Source: Gonocerus acuteangulatus (taxonomy: Eukaryota; Arthropoda; Insecta; Hemiptera; Coreidae). Taken from it: DNA of 64,000 bases. Below, one piece after another: positions 45,090-55,769 of the stretch (its first letter is position 1; every line of letters starts with the position of its first letter). Under the pieces are notes generated by a model, which was not told where the DNA came from, ran no database searches, and saw nothing but the letters and a program-made list of their open reading frames with translations. The position numbers and the translations under genes were made by a program. The stretch lies in contig OX328126.1 of NCBI GenBank assembly GCA_946811695.1, positions 8,322,197 through 8,386,196 of the forward strand, written 5' to 3'.

Positions 45090-45893
45090 CCTTGACTTCT
45101 TATACATCCTAAAGACACATATAAGCACTACAACAAAATTAAAAGGTTTTACTATACTAAAAAATACAACAAAATTGTCTCCAATATTAAAGAGCTCTCA
45201 AGATTATTTTTCTTTACCAATGTTTTACCTTGGACACAAATTTGTCCTTGGTATCCTTTGGTTGTTTTTTTTTTTTTTTGTTTTTTTTTTTCAACTGTGG
45301 TTATATTACAAACAATGTTCCTAACTCAGTGGAAATCAGTGACAAGCGAGTCCTACTTTGTTGTATAACACCTTCAAAAAACTCTCAGTACATCCAACCG
45401 TTTCCACTCCGGACAAGATCCAATTCAGGATGAGCGGACTTAAAATGTCTTATCACCCATATGAGCATGTTTGTGCGCAGCGTTGGTATGACAGACAAGT
45501 CCATCTATCATTTCTTTAGAATAACCCATAACTTTTGTTATGCGTTTTTCGCTACCGACACTCTTATTAAGAAATAAAATAAATTCTTTCTGCTCAAAAG
45601 TAAAACACTAAAAAAATTATTCCTTATTATTATCTTCTCTCGCAAAAAATAAAAAAATATTTATTCTGTGGCCCGTTTATTTGTAATTTACAATTCTTGT
45701 GGAATGTTTAGAAATATGCCGTTAAGAGTTTCTTGGTTACGGTATTAAAGGTCACGAGGATTCTAGAAGATGTAGAGTTCAGGAGATGAGGACGTTGGAG
45801 GCCTGAAGCAGACGATCTAAATCAGAACCTGGATTAATACGTTAGCTAAAGTCGTGTTCAAGTCCTTCGTGTAAGGGCGCGTGCGTTCGAGAG
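45090..45893. other. Unassigned DNA
   Basis: T-rich tracts near 45265-45290. No gene recognised. Confidence 0.4.
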
Positions 45894-45895
45894 AT

Positions 45896-45984
<89 letters not shown>
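45894..45984. repeat. (GA)n microsatellite
   Basis: About 45 GA units with a GGGA interruption. The leucine-serine frames across it are artefacts of the repeat. Confidence 0.95.
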
Positions 45985-45987
<3 letters not shown>

Positions 45988-46251
45988 TGCTCGGAGTAGT
46001 ACACAGCGTGATAGAAAAGGAGAGACGATGACGTAGGAAATGGAGCGAGTCGTAAAGAATAGGACTCATGGATCGCCTTGATGTACACCATATTTCCTGG
46101 TGCATTTCAGACTTCTTGGATCTCCAGGTACTCCAAACTTCCGATGACACGCTTCATTCTGGCGGCACTAAACTTACGCTGGGGGCAGCAGATTTTTGAG
46201 GCACCACACGTAGAGGAAGCCAACAGAATTCTGGAGACAACAACTTTCTAG

Positions 46252-46445
46252 GCCAACGGCCATAGCCACGTTGAATGCACCGGTTCCCGTTGATCACCGA
46301 AGTTAAGCAACGTCAGGCGTGGCGAGTAACTGAATGGGTGACCGACCACGTGCTGTTGGCATTATAGAAAAGGGTGGCAACCTGTAGACAGCCCGGCGTT
46401 AATAGCCCTAATGTTGAAACGCCGTTAAACGCACAAAATAAAATC
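46252..46445 (+). mobile_element. 5S rRNA-derived SINE
   Basis: 46252-46360 resembles a whole 5S rRNA: GCCAACGGCCATAGCCACGT, GATCACCGAAGTTAAGCAAC, ATGGGTGACCG, TGCTGTTGGC. It lacks about 10 bases of the helix IV/V region and part of the Pol III control region is altered. A tail follows (AAAAGGGTGGCAACCTGTAG, GAAACGCCGTTAAACG) and an A-rich end. The tail is shared with the tRNA-Leu-type SINE. Minus-strand copies: 49442-49606 and 50288-50381. Confidence 0.85.
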
Positions 46446-47467
46446 AACCTTCTGGGTGTCTTCCCGTGGTCTAGAGGCTAAAGCAGGCCATTCACGTTCC
46501 GACTTGCAGTGCGACTTAGTAGGACTACTAGTTGGATAGTCGATTACAATCGACTCGCGATCCAACTTTAGTCCTAGTATGTTTTCACGACTATGTAGAT
46601 TTCTCACGAGCTGAAAATGGATCTAGTGCAGACCGAAATTGCCCGCAGGTCAAGCACTATCTGAGCTAAGTTGGACGACTTTGATCCGACTCAGCTACTT
46701 ACGCTCCACCTCCGTCGTAAGTAACCATTTCCAAGAAAATTGGAGAAGTGATTGTTGAATAAAGTTTTGGTTTGGGTACTTAAAATTATGGGATTCAGTT
46801 GAAATATTTTCTGCATGTTCGAAATTCACCTAAACTAAGATGTTTAAATTTTGGTTACGTTTGGAATTAGGGAAGAATTAGAATAAAATATTTTATTTAT
46901 AGACATGAGAAGTTTTGGGAACTTCGAATATTTTCCTTAATATCTCAAAAATGGTTGGAAAATCGTGGTAAGCGGAAGGATACCAAAACGATAATTTTAT
47001 ATATTAGATATGTGTGTGTATAAATTTTGATGATAGGTTTTCTATTATCTATGTGTTTTCAATCGTCAATGTGTCTCGTTGTTACTTCCGCTTCCGCGTC
47101 ACACACTGACGTCATAATCTTCAGATTTTCCTCTCTACAGGAAGTGGGAAAGCTTGCTAAAATGGCAGAATAAATTATAATATTTTCTAAAACAATATTA
47201 TTCCTAACTCCAAAAAACAACAATACCGAAGAAGATGATAAGACAAGTATTTCATAAAGAATTCTAAACAGCTTTCGTAAGATGTTTTATTAAATTCCAG
47301 CCGTTCCGAAAAGCTCCCCTCCCCCTCCTGAAGGGGAGATGTTTTCTTGGAGAAGTATTAGGCATTGGAAAGGGGCGAGAAGAAGGATTCAAACATTAGG
47401 GAAAAACAAAACGTTCAAAAGAATCGTTATTTTCCTGATTTATGGGCTGTTAAACGTGAAATTTTTA
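46446..47467. other. Mostly unassigned, with a TIR-like fragment
   Basis: 46455-46475 has CCCGTGGTCTAGAGGCTAA, a SINE-B-like A box. 46483-46700 starts CAGGCCATTCACGTTCC and has internal inverted GACTTAG/CTAAGT motifs, like a cut-and-paste element end. The rest, to the start of element D, is unassigned. Confidence 0.35.
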
Positions 47468-47540
47468 AGTAAAGATGGAATGGTTGGGATTCGGCTAAAT
47501 AAACCTCAATATGATTTTGTTTTAAAAAATCTATATTTCG

Positions 47541-47574
47541 GACGTTTCGGCTACTCATTGGTAGCCTTCGTCAG
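47541..47574 (-). ncRNA. Hammerhead ribozyme motif, subfamily 1 (element D left)
   Basis: Minus-strand CTGACGA, GGCTAC/GTAGCC, GAAACGTC. Core intact. Confidence 0.75.
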
Positions 47575-48145
47575 CTAAAATGACAAAAAAAGAAATTAAT
47601 ACAGAAACAAAAAAAAGGTTTATAATTGTGATAGGTAACAGAACTATAAATACAAATAACTTATAAAAGAACATATCGTCTTAAATTCTTAGAATGAGTA
47701 GAATGAAAAAGTAAATAGGTACAATAATTGATTTTAATAGTAATTAGTAACATTAATTGATTTTACAAAGAAATAAGAAACTACATACCAATGACAAATA
47801 TAGTAGCTAATAGTAACATTAATTAATTTTACAAAGAAATAAGATACTACATACCAATGGAAATGCCGAGCGGCAGAGGAAGACCAAGGTTGGCAATTAA
47901 GTAACCATTGTGAAAGTGTCTAAGGAAAAAGGAACCTACTGGGGTATATGTAACTGAAAACAGCAGGTGGTGGGAGAAAGGTAGGTAAGGATCAAAAGGC
48001 ATGTTTATGACATTTTATGACAGGAAAGGAGAAAAAGGTGTTAATGGAAGGATACCCAAGGGGCATGGGAAAAATCTAGGTGGGAGGTCGGGTGAGTTTT
48101 TGGAAAATATTAGCGTACATAAAAGAAATGCCTTGTTTGTCAGAG

Positions 48146-48179
48146 CTGACGAAGGCTACCAATGAGTAGCCGAAACGTC
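48146..48179 (+). ncRNA. Hammerhead ribozyme motif, subfamily 1 (element D right)
   Basis: Same boxes on the + strand. Core intact. The upstream flank differs from other copies (TCAGAG rather than TTTTAG), which weakens stem I. Confidence 0.72.
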
Positions 48180-48666
48180 CGAAATATAGAATTTTTAAAA
48201 CAAAATCATATTGAGGTTTATTTAGCCGAATCCCAACCATTCCATCTTTACTTATCACCTCGACGGCTAACTATCTAATCATCATGGTGACATTTTTACA
48301 GGAGATATTATGTAGATCTCACTGTAAATGTTCAGTTACTTGCTATTACAAACTGTTCAACAACCCTCTGCAGAAAATAATAATTATAAACTCGTCTTTG
48401 GTAAAATAATCGCATCACTTATTGACACCTACATTTTATTAGGCTGTGCAGACATACGGCCGAGTACGGCGATGAAATTTATAGGATAGCATCTTAAAAA
48501 CACACCTACACTTTAGGCAAAACTAAGCCGAGCCCTTAGCTAAGTACCGCTTTTTTCTTCTACACCAAATAAACTACGGATAATTGAGTTCCATTACAGA
48601 TATCTTCACAACCTAAATGCAAGAGGTACAAAATATTGTTTTACGTTTCATTAAAAACTGTGAGAT

Positions 48667-49318
48667 TTTTACTCAGTGAGAATACGGTCAAAGAAAAGGC
48701 GTTGTGTGATCATACCTAGTACTCAGTGAGAATACGGTCAAAGAACAGGCGTTGTGTGATCATACCTAGTACTCAGTGAGAATACGGTCAAAGAAAAGGC
48801 GTTGTGTGATCATACCTAGTACTCAGTGAGAATACGGTCAAAGAAAAGGCGTTGTGTGATCATACCTAGTACTCAGTGAGAATACGGTCAAAGAAAAGGC
48901 GTTGTGTGATCATACCTAGTACTCAGTGAGAATACGGTCAAAGAAAAGGCGTTGTGTGATCATACCTAGTACTCAGTGAGAATACGGTCAAAGAAAAGGC
49001 GTTGTGTGATCATACCTAGTACTCAGTGAGAATACGGTCAAAGAAAAGGCGTTGTGTGATCATACCTATTAATACGGTCAAAGAAAAGGCGTTGTGTGAT
49101 CATACCTATTAATACGGTCAAAGAAAAGGCGTTGTGTGATCATACCTATTAATACGGTCAAAGAAAAGGCGTTGTGTGATCATACCTAGTACTCAGTGAG
49201 AATACGGTCAAAGAAAAGGCGTTGTGTGATCATACCTATTAATACGGTCAAAGAAAAGGCGTTGTGTGATCATACCTATTAATACGGTCAAAGAAAAGGC
49301 GTTGTGTGATCTTACCTA
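48667..49318. repeat. Satellite with alternating 50 bp and 40 bp units
   Basis: The unit core AATACGGTCAAAG with GGCGTTGTGTGATCATACCT is nearly invariant. Eight consecutive 50 bp units carry AGTACTCAGTGAG. Then come three 40 bp units with ATT in its place, one 50 bp unit, and three more 40 bp units. This mixed order suggests unequal exchange between two variants. Confidence 0.92.
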
Positions 49319-49441
49319 TTAATAAAACGGAAAAGCAATATTACAGCAGTAATAACAAATTAGATTTTAAAAAAAATGTTAGTTCAAATGCGATTGAACA
49401 CCTTCGGTTTTGGAGGTTTTTTCCCTCTCGGCACCACTGTG

Positions 49442-49606
49442 CGACGTATCAACACTTGGGATATTAAGGCCGGGCTATCGATAGGTTGCCGCCCCTTTAC
49501 AATGCCAACAACACGTGGTCGGTCACCCATTCAGGTACTGGCCACGCCCGACGTTGCTTAACTTCGGTGATCAACGGGTGCATTCAACGTGGCTATGGCC
49601 GTTGGC
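49442..49606 (-). mobile_element. 5S rRNA-derived SINE, copy 2
   Basis: Minus strand GCCAACGGCCATAGCCACGT to GTTGTTGGCATTG, then the shared tail with AACCTATCGATAGCCCGG. It has the same internal 5S deletion as copy 1, so the deletion belongs to the family. Confidence 0.82.
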
Positions 49607-49689
49607 TCTAGGGTATTTTAGCGCGTTTCCGCCGTTCCTCCATATGTGCCGTCTAGACCCCCCAGCCCAAACCGCTCGACAAATAAATT

Positions 49690-50280
49690 TGAAATTTTGC
49701 ATGTACACTCCCTTTAGGGTGTAAACACTCGCTAAGAAAGGGTTTTGTTACATACAAACGTTTAAGTATTTTAGAGGGGTTTGAATTTTTCGTTGTTTTT
49801 AAAGAGAGCATGCACTCCTTGGCAGCATGCGTTGCTAGGACGATAACAGAACAGCTGTTACCGTACTGTATCTATTTCATAATATTATTTTTATTTGCGG
49901 TTCATTTCAACTGTGATGGCAGACCTTGAATTACTAGAAATAAACTGTGATTTTGTCCCTTATAGAATTTACGCCAAATAACATCTTGGATACATAAATT
50001 TTTAAATTTTAACGTGCATTTATTATTGGCAATGAATATCAACCTGTACTGGTTAAACTTCTGTTACTGCTAACCTAAAGATAACGGGTGATCTCTATGT
50101 TAACTGTTTCTTGACACTGGTCCGGAGCGCCCCAGTGTCAAGAAACATAATACTTTGATTACTTATAAATTGATGAATACGTAATTATAGTATGACGGAA
50201 GCCGTTCTATAATAAACTGCACAAAATTATTTAGTAGTGTTAATTTTGATGCTCAGTGAAGTGCGAAGACTATCAATAAA
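49690..50280 (-). repeat. Repeat family C, copy 4
   Basis: GCATGCGTTGCTAGGACGAT, GTTTACACCCTAAAGGGAGT (complement), and CCTAAAGATAACGGGTGATC. Closest to the copy at 35851-37130, including its GATTACTTATAAATTGATGA end. Confidence 0.65.
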
Positions 50281-50287
50281 TTTTTTT

Positions 50288-50381
50288 TTTCCCCGTTTTT
50301 AACGGCGCATCAACTATTTAGCTATTAGCGCCGGGCTATCTATAGGTTACCACCTTTTTCTAATGCCAACAGCACGTGAGT
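50288..50381 (-). mobile_element. 5S-SINE 3' half
   Basis: Minus strand CACGTGCTGTTGGCATTAG, AACCTATAGATAGCCCGGCG, GATGCGCCGTTAAAAACG with an A-rich end. The 5S head is truncated. Confidence 0.7.
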
Positions 50382-50507
50382 ATCAATAAATAAATACAAT
50401 TTTGATGAAACATGATTTCACGCAATAAATTAACTACTTAAAATTTTCTGTAATTAAAATTGTTTTTTATTTAGCCTCGGGAAGGAGGGCTTCTAATGAT
50501 TTCTTTA

Positions 50508-50800
<293 letters not shown>

Positions 50801-50934
50801 AGACACTACAACCCGGTCATCAAGCCAGAATAGGCTGTATGCAGTTGAAATGTTAGTTCTCAGCAGAATATCTGAATTAAATTCAAAAGAAAGGAAAATT
50901 GTTAGAAAAATATGCATAAAAAAATGTACCTGTG

Positions 50935-51001
50935 TACCAAGTTAGGTCAAAATCGGTCATACGGTGTGGACTTGTATAAGGAACAAACAGACAGACATAC
51001 A

Positions 51002-51060
<59 letters not shown>

Positions 51061-51110
51061 TACATATATATATTATATGTGTATATATATATATATACAC
51101 ACATATACAT
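50935..51110. repeat. Microsatellite-linked repeat with (AT)n
   Basis: Anchor AGTTAGGTCAAAATCGGTC, then AGGAACAAACAGACAGACAT and (AT)n. Same arrangement as 22980-23126. Confidence 0.65.
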
Positions 51111-51743
51111 ACACTAGATTTTGGCATAAATTTGTTCCGGAACATTGTAAACAGTATATGTACAATTGTTGTTACTGACCTTTGATAATGAGACAGCTGA
51201 TAAGAGATCCTTAGCTATGCTCCTCCATTGAGGGTCACACGGACACTGGTCCAGGGCATTACCTTGAAGAATTATCTAATACTGGGGGCATTTCGTTAAT
51301 CTTATGCAAGTATTTTCATTTGGGTAAACATAAACACGCATATTTACTAGTAGGTGTTTATGATAATTAATAGTTAGCAGATTTAATCCTGGAAAATATG
51401 TAACTTCTGTCAGTAATTTGTATTTCTTCAGACTATCAACTTAGTGAAAAAGCTTGGTACAGTAGAACTTGGATGATTCGAACCCCTAGGGACCGATAAA
51501 AAAGTTCGAATTATCCAAAATTCGAATTACAAAAGTTTTTGAAAATAAAGGGGTAAAAAATCGAATTTCACATTTTTTAATTTTAAAAAGTACATATATT
51601 TTATTTAAACCATAACAAACATTTCGTAAATCGATGATTATGTACATAAGTAATAAATAATTTATCAAAAAAGTAAAAATAAAAGTCTATTATTTTGAAA
51701 AAAGTCATTTTCATGGGCAAGATTTTATTTTTTATTTTTCAGG

Positions 51744-52671
51744 TAAGTTGATCAAGTGTTAGGAGGAATTCCTTGGCAATTTCAGATTTTTTCTTTCTTC
51801 CTTTTTCAAAGGGTCTTTTTGCGAAGACCACATCCAGTTACTTTTGAAGTAGCAGTAGTGATTGTATCAGTGATTCAGCGCATGCGCATAAGTCCTTTGC
51901 CTTTCTATTGGAGGATTCCGATGACCAATTGTATTGGTTCTTGCTGGGAGTAAAGTAACCTTCAACAGTGAATTAGCTTTTGTTTATGAAAAAGCTCTGC
52001 TTATGTTAGTGAGAAAAAATGAGTATTTTACAATTAGTTCGCGATGTTCCTGACAAAGAAAAAGGGATTGGTTTCTTACTCGGAAAAATTAATGGAATCC
52101 TATTAATTTTAGCGAGTTGGATAGACTAAAGTCGCTAAAATTAATAGAATTCTATTAATTGCGAGTTGGATTGACTAGAGTTTTGATATCTTCTTGAGCG
52201 ATCGGAGCGAAGCGTAGCGAGCGGAAACCCATAGCAAGTAATGCTTAATAAATGTAATATATCCAAAAAAGAGAGAGAGAGAAAAGGAATAAAATATGTT
52301 TGTTTACAAATATCATTGTTTGTTATCCTTCATAACCTGCAAAACAGTCAACTTTAATGCTTAATAACTTATTTCATAGTTGAGGGAAATGATTTTGATC
52401 ATATAAACCTTTTTATTAATAAATATTACTTGCCATTATCTAATATGAAATATAACCGTAGATAACGAGTGAAGTAGTAATAGATAACCAGCAAAGACCC
52501 TGTAAGCTAATCAGTAAGCTTATCAGCGAGTACGAGTAACTGTTATAAATCACTACTACTACTTCAAAAGTAACTGGATGTGGTCTTCGCAAAAAGACCC
52601 TTTTCAACTTCTTTAATTGCAGCTATTTTCTCTGACAACGTTAACGTTTTATAACTTCTAGACTTCGACAT
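51744..52671 (-). pseudogene. pogo/Tigger transposase N-terminus, interrupted
   Basis: Minus strand from 52671: MSKSRSYKTLTLSEKIAAIK, then EVEK, where the nested element (51811-52600) cuts in. It continues below 51803 as GRKKSEIAKEFLLTLDQLT and a stop. This is the first helix-turn-helix of the CENP-B/pogo DNA-binding domain (LTLxEKxxII, then GxxxxxIAxxF). Leaving out the nested element and one duplication copy puts the two parts in one frame. The catalytic DDE domain is absent. Confidence 0.82.
51811..52600. mobile_element. Repeat family A, intact TIR element
   Basis: Inverted ends of about 53 bp with one or two mismatches (GGGTCTTTTTGCGAAGACCA). Flanks TTTTCAAA (51803-51810) and TTTTCAAC (52601-52608) make an 8 bp duplication with one mismatch. 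The 8 bp size is like hAT or P elements, but the GGGTC end is unlike either. No transposase; AT-rich centre with the GTTGGATTGACT hairpin. Confidence 0.8.
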
Positions 52672-53194
52672 CTTAAATCAACAACTCACAGAACTGCACT
52701 GTACACCGGAAATTCAAGGCACAGATCTAGGCGCTGACTGACTTATGACTGAATAAGAAATGAAGATGGGAGGGAATTCTAGGATAAAACGGATGTAACT
52801 ACAACCCCCGGAAGGGAGGAAGCGCGACCCCCCACTTTGCAGAACTCCTAGAGTCCAAGAACAAGACTATGAGACCGCCGCGCTTCTAGTCCAGGAACCT
52901 CTACATCCGTATCTTACTATCCTTCTTACCAGAGGGGAGAATATTTACACAAGATTTAAGATGGAACACTTCCCATTGGAGGTAAACACTTGTAAAAAAT
53001 TCGAATTATCCAAAATTGTATTCGAATTAACCACGATTCTTTTACATTGTTTATGCCCTAAATTCAAGGGACCGAGAGAAATATTCGAATTAACCACGAT
53101 TTCGAATTATCGAAGTTCGAATTATCCATGTTCCACTGTACCTTATCGGTTGACGAGGTATACTGTTTGTTGTATTTGCTTTCAGAGGTCCGTA

Positions 53195-53484
53195 ACTTTT
53201 GGCGATGGTCTCCTTACAGTTTGGCGATGGTCTCCTTACAGTTTGGCGATGGTCTCCTTACAGTTTGGCGTTGGTCTCCTTACAGTTTGGCGATGGTCTC
53301 CTTACAGTTTGGCGATGGTCTCCTTACAGTTTGGCGATGGTCTCCTTACAGTTTGGTGATGGTCTCCTTACAGATTGGCGATGGTCCCCTTACAGTTTGG
53401 CGATGGTCTCCTTACAGTTTGGCGATGGTCTCCTTACAGTTTGGCGATGGTCTCCTTACAGTTTGGCGATGGTCTCCATACAGT
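53195..53484. repeat. 22 bp minisatellite, ~13 copies
   Basis: Units of TTTGGCGATGGTCTCCTTAC with AG. Because 22 is not a multiple of 3, the unit lacks stops in all three + frames, which gives three overlapping open frames of no biological meaning. Confidence 0.95.
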
Positions 53485-53489
53485 TTTAT

Positions 53490-53660
53490 GGCTGAGAAAA
53501 TTCCTGGCTGCACCCTGGACGTCGGCGCTAATGGCCACGATTTGTCGATGCGCCGTAAAAAAAAAAAAAAAAAACACCAACCAAGGGTGGCATCCTGTAG
53601 ATAGCCTCGGGTTAATAGCCCAACTGTTGATACGCCGTTAAACACACCAAAAAAAAGTCC
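53490..53660 (+). mobile_element. Two SINE 3' tails in tandem
   Basis: 53492-53571 is the 3' part of SINE-B (GAAAATTCCTGGCTGCACCC, GATGCGCCGT, A-run). 53576-53655 is the tail module of the 5S/tRNA-Leu SINEs (AAGGGTGGCATCCTGTAGAT, GATACGCCGTTAAAC). Neither has a head. Confidence 0.65.
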
Positions 53661-54345
53661 GTGACGCAGGAGATGCATGACTAAGCACTTTCCTCAGAAT
53701 TGGGTAGTGTCGAGTGCATTCCTGAATAATTTGTTTAAAATAACCTATATAGATAAATAAAATAAAATTTATTAGTTTTGTAATTAATTTCCTTCCAGAG
53801 TTTTGTGTATGCGGGGTACTACACTACCTAATAAATACACAAAGCTTCACATTTTGATCTGTTGATCTTGATGAGTTTCGCGAACCTACGTTTGGCGGAA
53901 GAATTCAATTCAAACATAGTACAAAGTAACCCCCCCCCCCTTCCAATAGACCGATTTAGTTCATTTTCACAACACTTCTTTCTTATTAGATACCCAGGAC
54001 GTATAAAGAGTTTCGTTACAATACAACAGAAATTACGACCGGTATAAGGAAATTAATAATTTCTGCCCGGAGTAAACCCCCCCCCTTCTAGTCAACGGAT
54101 TTAGTTTTTTTTTTTATAACAAATTTTTCACTTCAGTTGACCATCACGAATACCGAGTTTCGTTAAAATATAACAAACATTATGGCTGGTATTGACAAAT
54201 AACTAATTTGGCTCCGGAGTATGGACCGATTTTGTTGGTTAACGAACTCGTTCAATCGTTTGATAAAAGAATACTACATTCCAAGTTTCGTGGCGAAAAA
54301 ACAAAAACTTTTCGTGTTAACGGAGACAAACATATACTAGGATAT
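53660..54345 (-). mobile_element. Family E/F element, copy 1
   Basis: On the minus strand it runs from the CGTTAACACGA end near 54320 through two or so units of the 143 bp repeat (GTTTACTCCGG...) to GCAGGAGCTGC-like CTCCTGCGTCACGGAC at 53660. The same order of parts is found on the + strand at 58820-59975. Internal ~150 bp tandem units, a neighbouring (AT)n and a hairpin-like GCAGCTCCTGC end resemble Helentron-associated elements; that class is a guess. Confidence 0.5.
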
Positions 54346-54402
54346 ATGTTTTCTGCAACTCGGCTTCTTTCTCTAGCACAGTCTTGCTCCTCCTTTCTTG
54401 GC

Positions 54403-54436
54403 AATATTTCGCCGGATTCCTCTCCGGCTTCTTCTG
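54403..54436 (-). ncRNA. Hammerhead-like motif with U4 to A (3a, left)
   Basis: Minus strand CAGAAGA (expected CTGAAGA), stem II GCCGGA/TCCGGC, GAAATATT. Stem II is perfect but core U4 is changed, so activity is doubtful. Confidence 0.5.
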
Positions 54437-54483
54437 GCTTTCACTCATCCTTGCTGGTTGGTAAGGCAAGGATGAATGACTGC

Positions 54484-54517
54484 CAGAAGAAGCCGGAGAG
54501 GAATCCAGCGAAATATT
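54484..54517 (+). ncRNA. Hammerhead-like motif with U4 to A (3a, right)
   Basis: CAGAAGA, GCCGGA/TCCAGC (one mismatch), GAAATATT. Same U4 change as its partner, so the change preceded the duplication or the arms were homogenised. Confidence 0.5.
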
Positions 54518-54601
54518 GCCAAGAAAGGAGGAGCAAGACCAAGGAGAAAGAAGCCGAGTTGAAGAAAACACATCTAATTCCCAGCGAAGGAGTTTAAAGT
54601 A

Positions 54602-54602
<1 letters not shown>

Positions 54603-54668
<66 letters not shown>
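54603..54668. repeat. (AT)n microsatellite
   Basis: Pure AT run directly abutting a hammerhead palindrome. Confidence 0.95.
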
Positions 54669-54672
<4 letters not shown>

Positions 54673-54722
54673 TGGAACGGCATTTTTCTCCAGCGGTGGT
54701 ACTCCTCCTCACTTCTTCCCGG

Positions 54723-54756
54723 AATATTTCGATGGATTCATCTCCATCTTCTTCAG
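54723..54756 (-). ncRNA. Hammerhead ribozyme motif, subfamily 3b (left)
   Basis: Minus strand CTGAAGA, stem II GATGGA/TCCATC with loop GATGAA, GAAATATT. Stem III AUAU is self-complementary. Stem I is CCTGG with CCGGG (five pairs, one G-U). Confidence 0.8.
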
Positions 54757-54846
54757 CCAGGTACTTGTTTCTTCCTCGGTGGTAGCCAAGGGAATGAAGT
54801 GGTAGCCATTCCCTTGGCTACCACCGAGGAAGAAACAAGTACCTGG

Positions 54847-54880
54847 CTGAAGAAGATGGAGATGAATCCATCGAAATATT
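54847..54880 (+). ncRNA. Hammerhead ribozyme motif, subfamily 3b (right)
   Basis: Identical motif on the + strand: core complete, six-pair stem II, five-pair stem I. With its partner it is among the best-formed hammerheads in the window. Confidence 0.8.
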
Positions 54881-54974
54881 CCGGGAAGAAGTGAGGAGGA
54901 GTACCACCGCTGGAGAAAAATGCCGTTCCATCTAAAAATATATATATATATATATAGATAGAAAGATATATATA

Positions 54975-55660
54975 TAACTTTTAACGGGGGTCATTTTTGG
55001 TATCTACTAGGTAGGATCGATAAGATAAGATGCTAAAAAGCACCACAATCTCCAAAAAATTCAATGTCCGATTTTCCTAGGAAATCACGGGTCTGAAACT
55101 ACCCTCCTAACATTTTATTATTCCTAAATCACTCCTATGAATTCAAATTAAAACTTTAAACTTTAAATTTCAATTGTTTACTTTTTCAATCAGGTTTATG
55201 AATAAGCATTCCGTAGAGTAAACAAATCGTGAAGATCACTAATTGTCTGTTGTATGATTACATTTCAATCAATTAATCTTTCTCTCTGATGTTTTCTATC
55301 TATACACAAGAGGGTTAATATGACGTCATAATGAGTACTAAATCTTCTTCAGGATAAATAAATTTGTTTATCTGTTCCAAGGGGTGGGACATTTTTTATT
55401 TACTGTCCGTAAGCACAATTATCGCATCACTCTAGTTAATATGTTTTGTTAGGATGTTGAAACGTCAGACGGGTTTGTTTGTGTTTGTGGATGACACCAC
55501 GAGGACCAATATGATACTTGTGTTTACATTAGGCTTGGCTCTGGACGACAGTACTCCTCTGTAAGTGGACATGGACAGACTATATCTTCTAGTCTTACTA
55601 CTAGTGGTTGGCGGTACCCTACATTCATATTCTTACAGGTATGTCGAATATATATATATA
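54975..55660. other. Mostly unassigned DNA
   Basis: 54978-55030 is the inverted GGGTCATTTTTGGTATCTAC box shared with 39543 and 58837. Nothing else recognised. Confidence 0.35.
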
Positions 55661-55735
55661 TTATTTTTAGGGCTCTTCGCTGGACAGAATTATTGGTGTT
55701 AATACGGCATTCTCCAGCGGTGGGTTTTAGTGGGT

Positions 55736-55769
55736 GATATTTCGCAGAAATGACATTCTGCTTCGTCAG
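55736..55769 (-). ncRNA. Hammerhead ribozyme motif, subfamily 4
   Basis: Minus strand CTGACGA, stem II GCAGAA/TTCTGC with loop TGTCAT, GAAATATC. Stem III AUAU; stem I GGT with ACC. Core complete. Confidence 0.78.

Larger units (their letters stand above)
47468..48286. mobile_element. Hammerhead foldback element D
   Basis: An 819 bp element. The left arm (from AGTAAAGATGGAATGG) and right arm (ending CTATCTAATCATCATG) are inverted copies, each with an intact hammerhead. The centre, 47870-48135, is a purine-rich non-repeated insert. Flanks GTGAAATTTTTA (47456-47467) and GTGACATTTTTA (48287-48298) form a 12 bp duplication with one mismatch. Confidence 0.75.
51460..53138. mobile_element. pogo/Tigger-type element, split by a family A element
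   Basis: Left CAGTAGAACTTGGATGATTC, with TTCGAATTATCC repeats. The right end is their inverted partner closing at CCACTG. TA dinucleotides flank both ends (51458-51459 and 53139-53140). Without the 790 bp nested element and its duplication it is about 880 bp. It carries only the first codons of a transposase. Confidence 0.85.
54345..54580. mobile_element. Hammerhead palindrome, subfamily 3a
   Basis: Arms of about 110 bp (AACTCGGCTTCTTTCTC and AGAAAGAAGCCGAGTT at the ends) around a short centre near 54465. Each arm holds a hammerhead-like motif. Lies 20-60 bases before an (AT)n array. Confidence 0.7.
54669..54937. mobile_element. Hammerhead palindrome, subfamily 3b
   Basis: A perfect or near-perfect 269 bp palindrome (TTAGATGGAACGGCATTTTT at one end, its complement at the other, centre near 54800). 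An (AT)n array lies on each side. Both arms carry an intact hammerhead. Confidence 0.85.

Noticed and set aside
45842..46150. Leu/Ser-rich open frames
   Set aside because: Translation of the (GA)n tract.
46252..46360. A 5S rRNA gene
   Set aside because: Missing part of helix IV/V, no T-run terminator after GTTGGC, and followed by a SINE tail. A second copy has the same deletion.
48667..49318. CRISPR-like array
   Set aside because: Units are contiguous without unique spacers, the organism is an animal, and no cas genes are present.
53128..53604. Repetitive protein gene (overlapping 132-158 codon frames)
   Set aside because: Open only because a 22 bp repeat lacks stops in all frames; no codon structure or splice signals.
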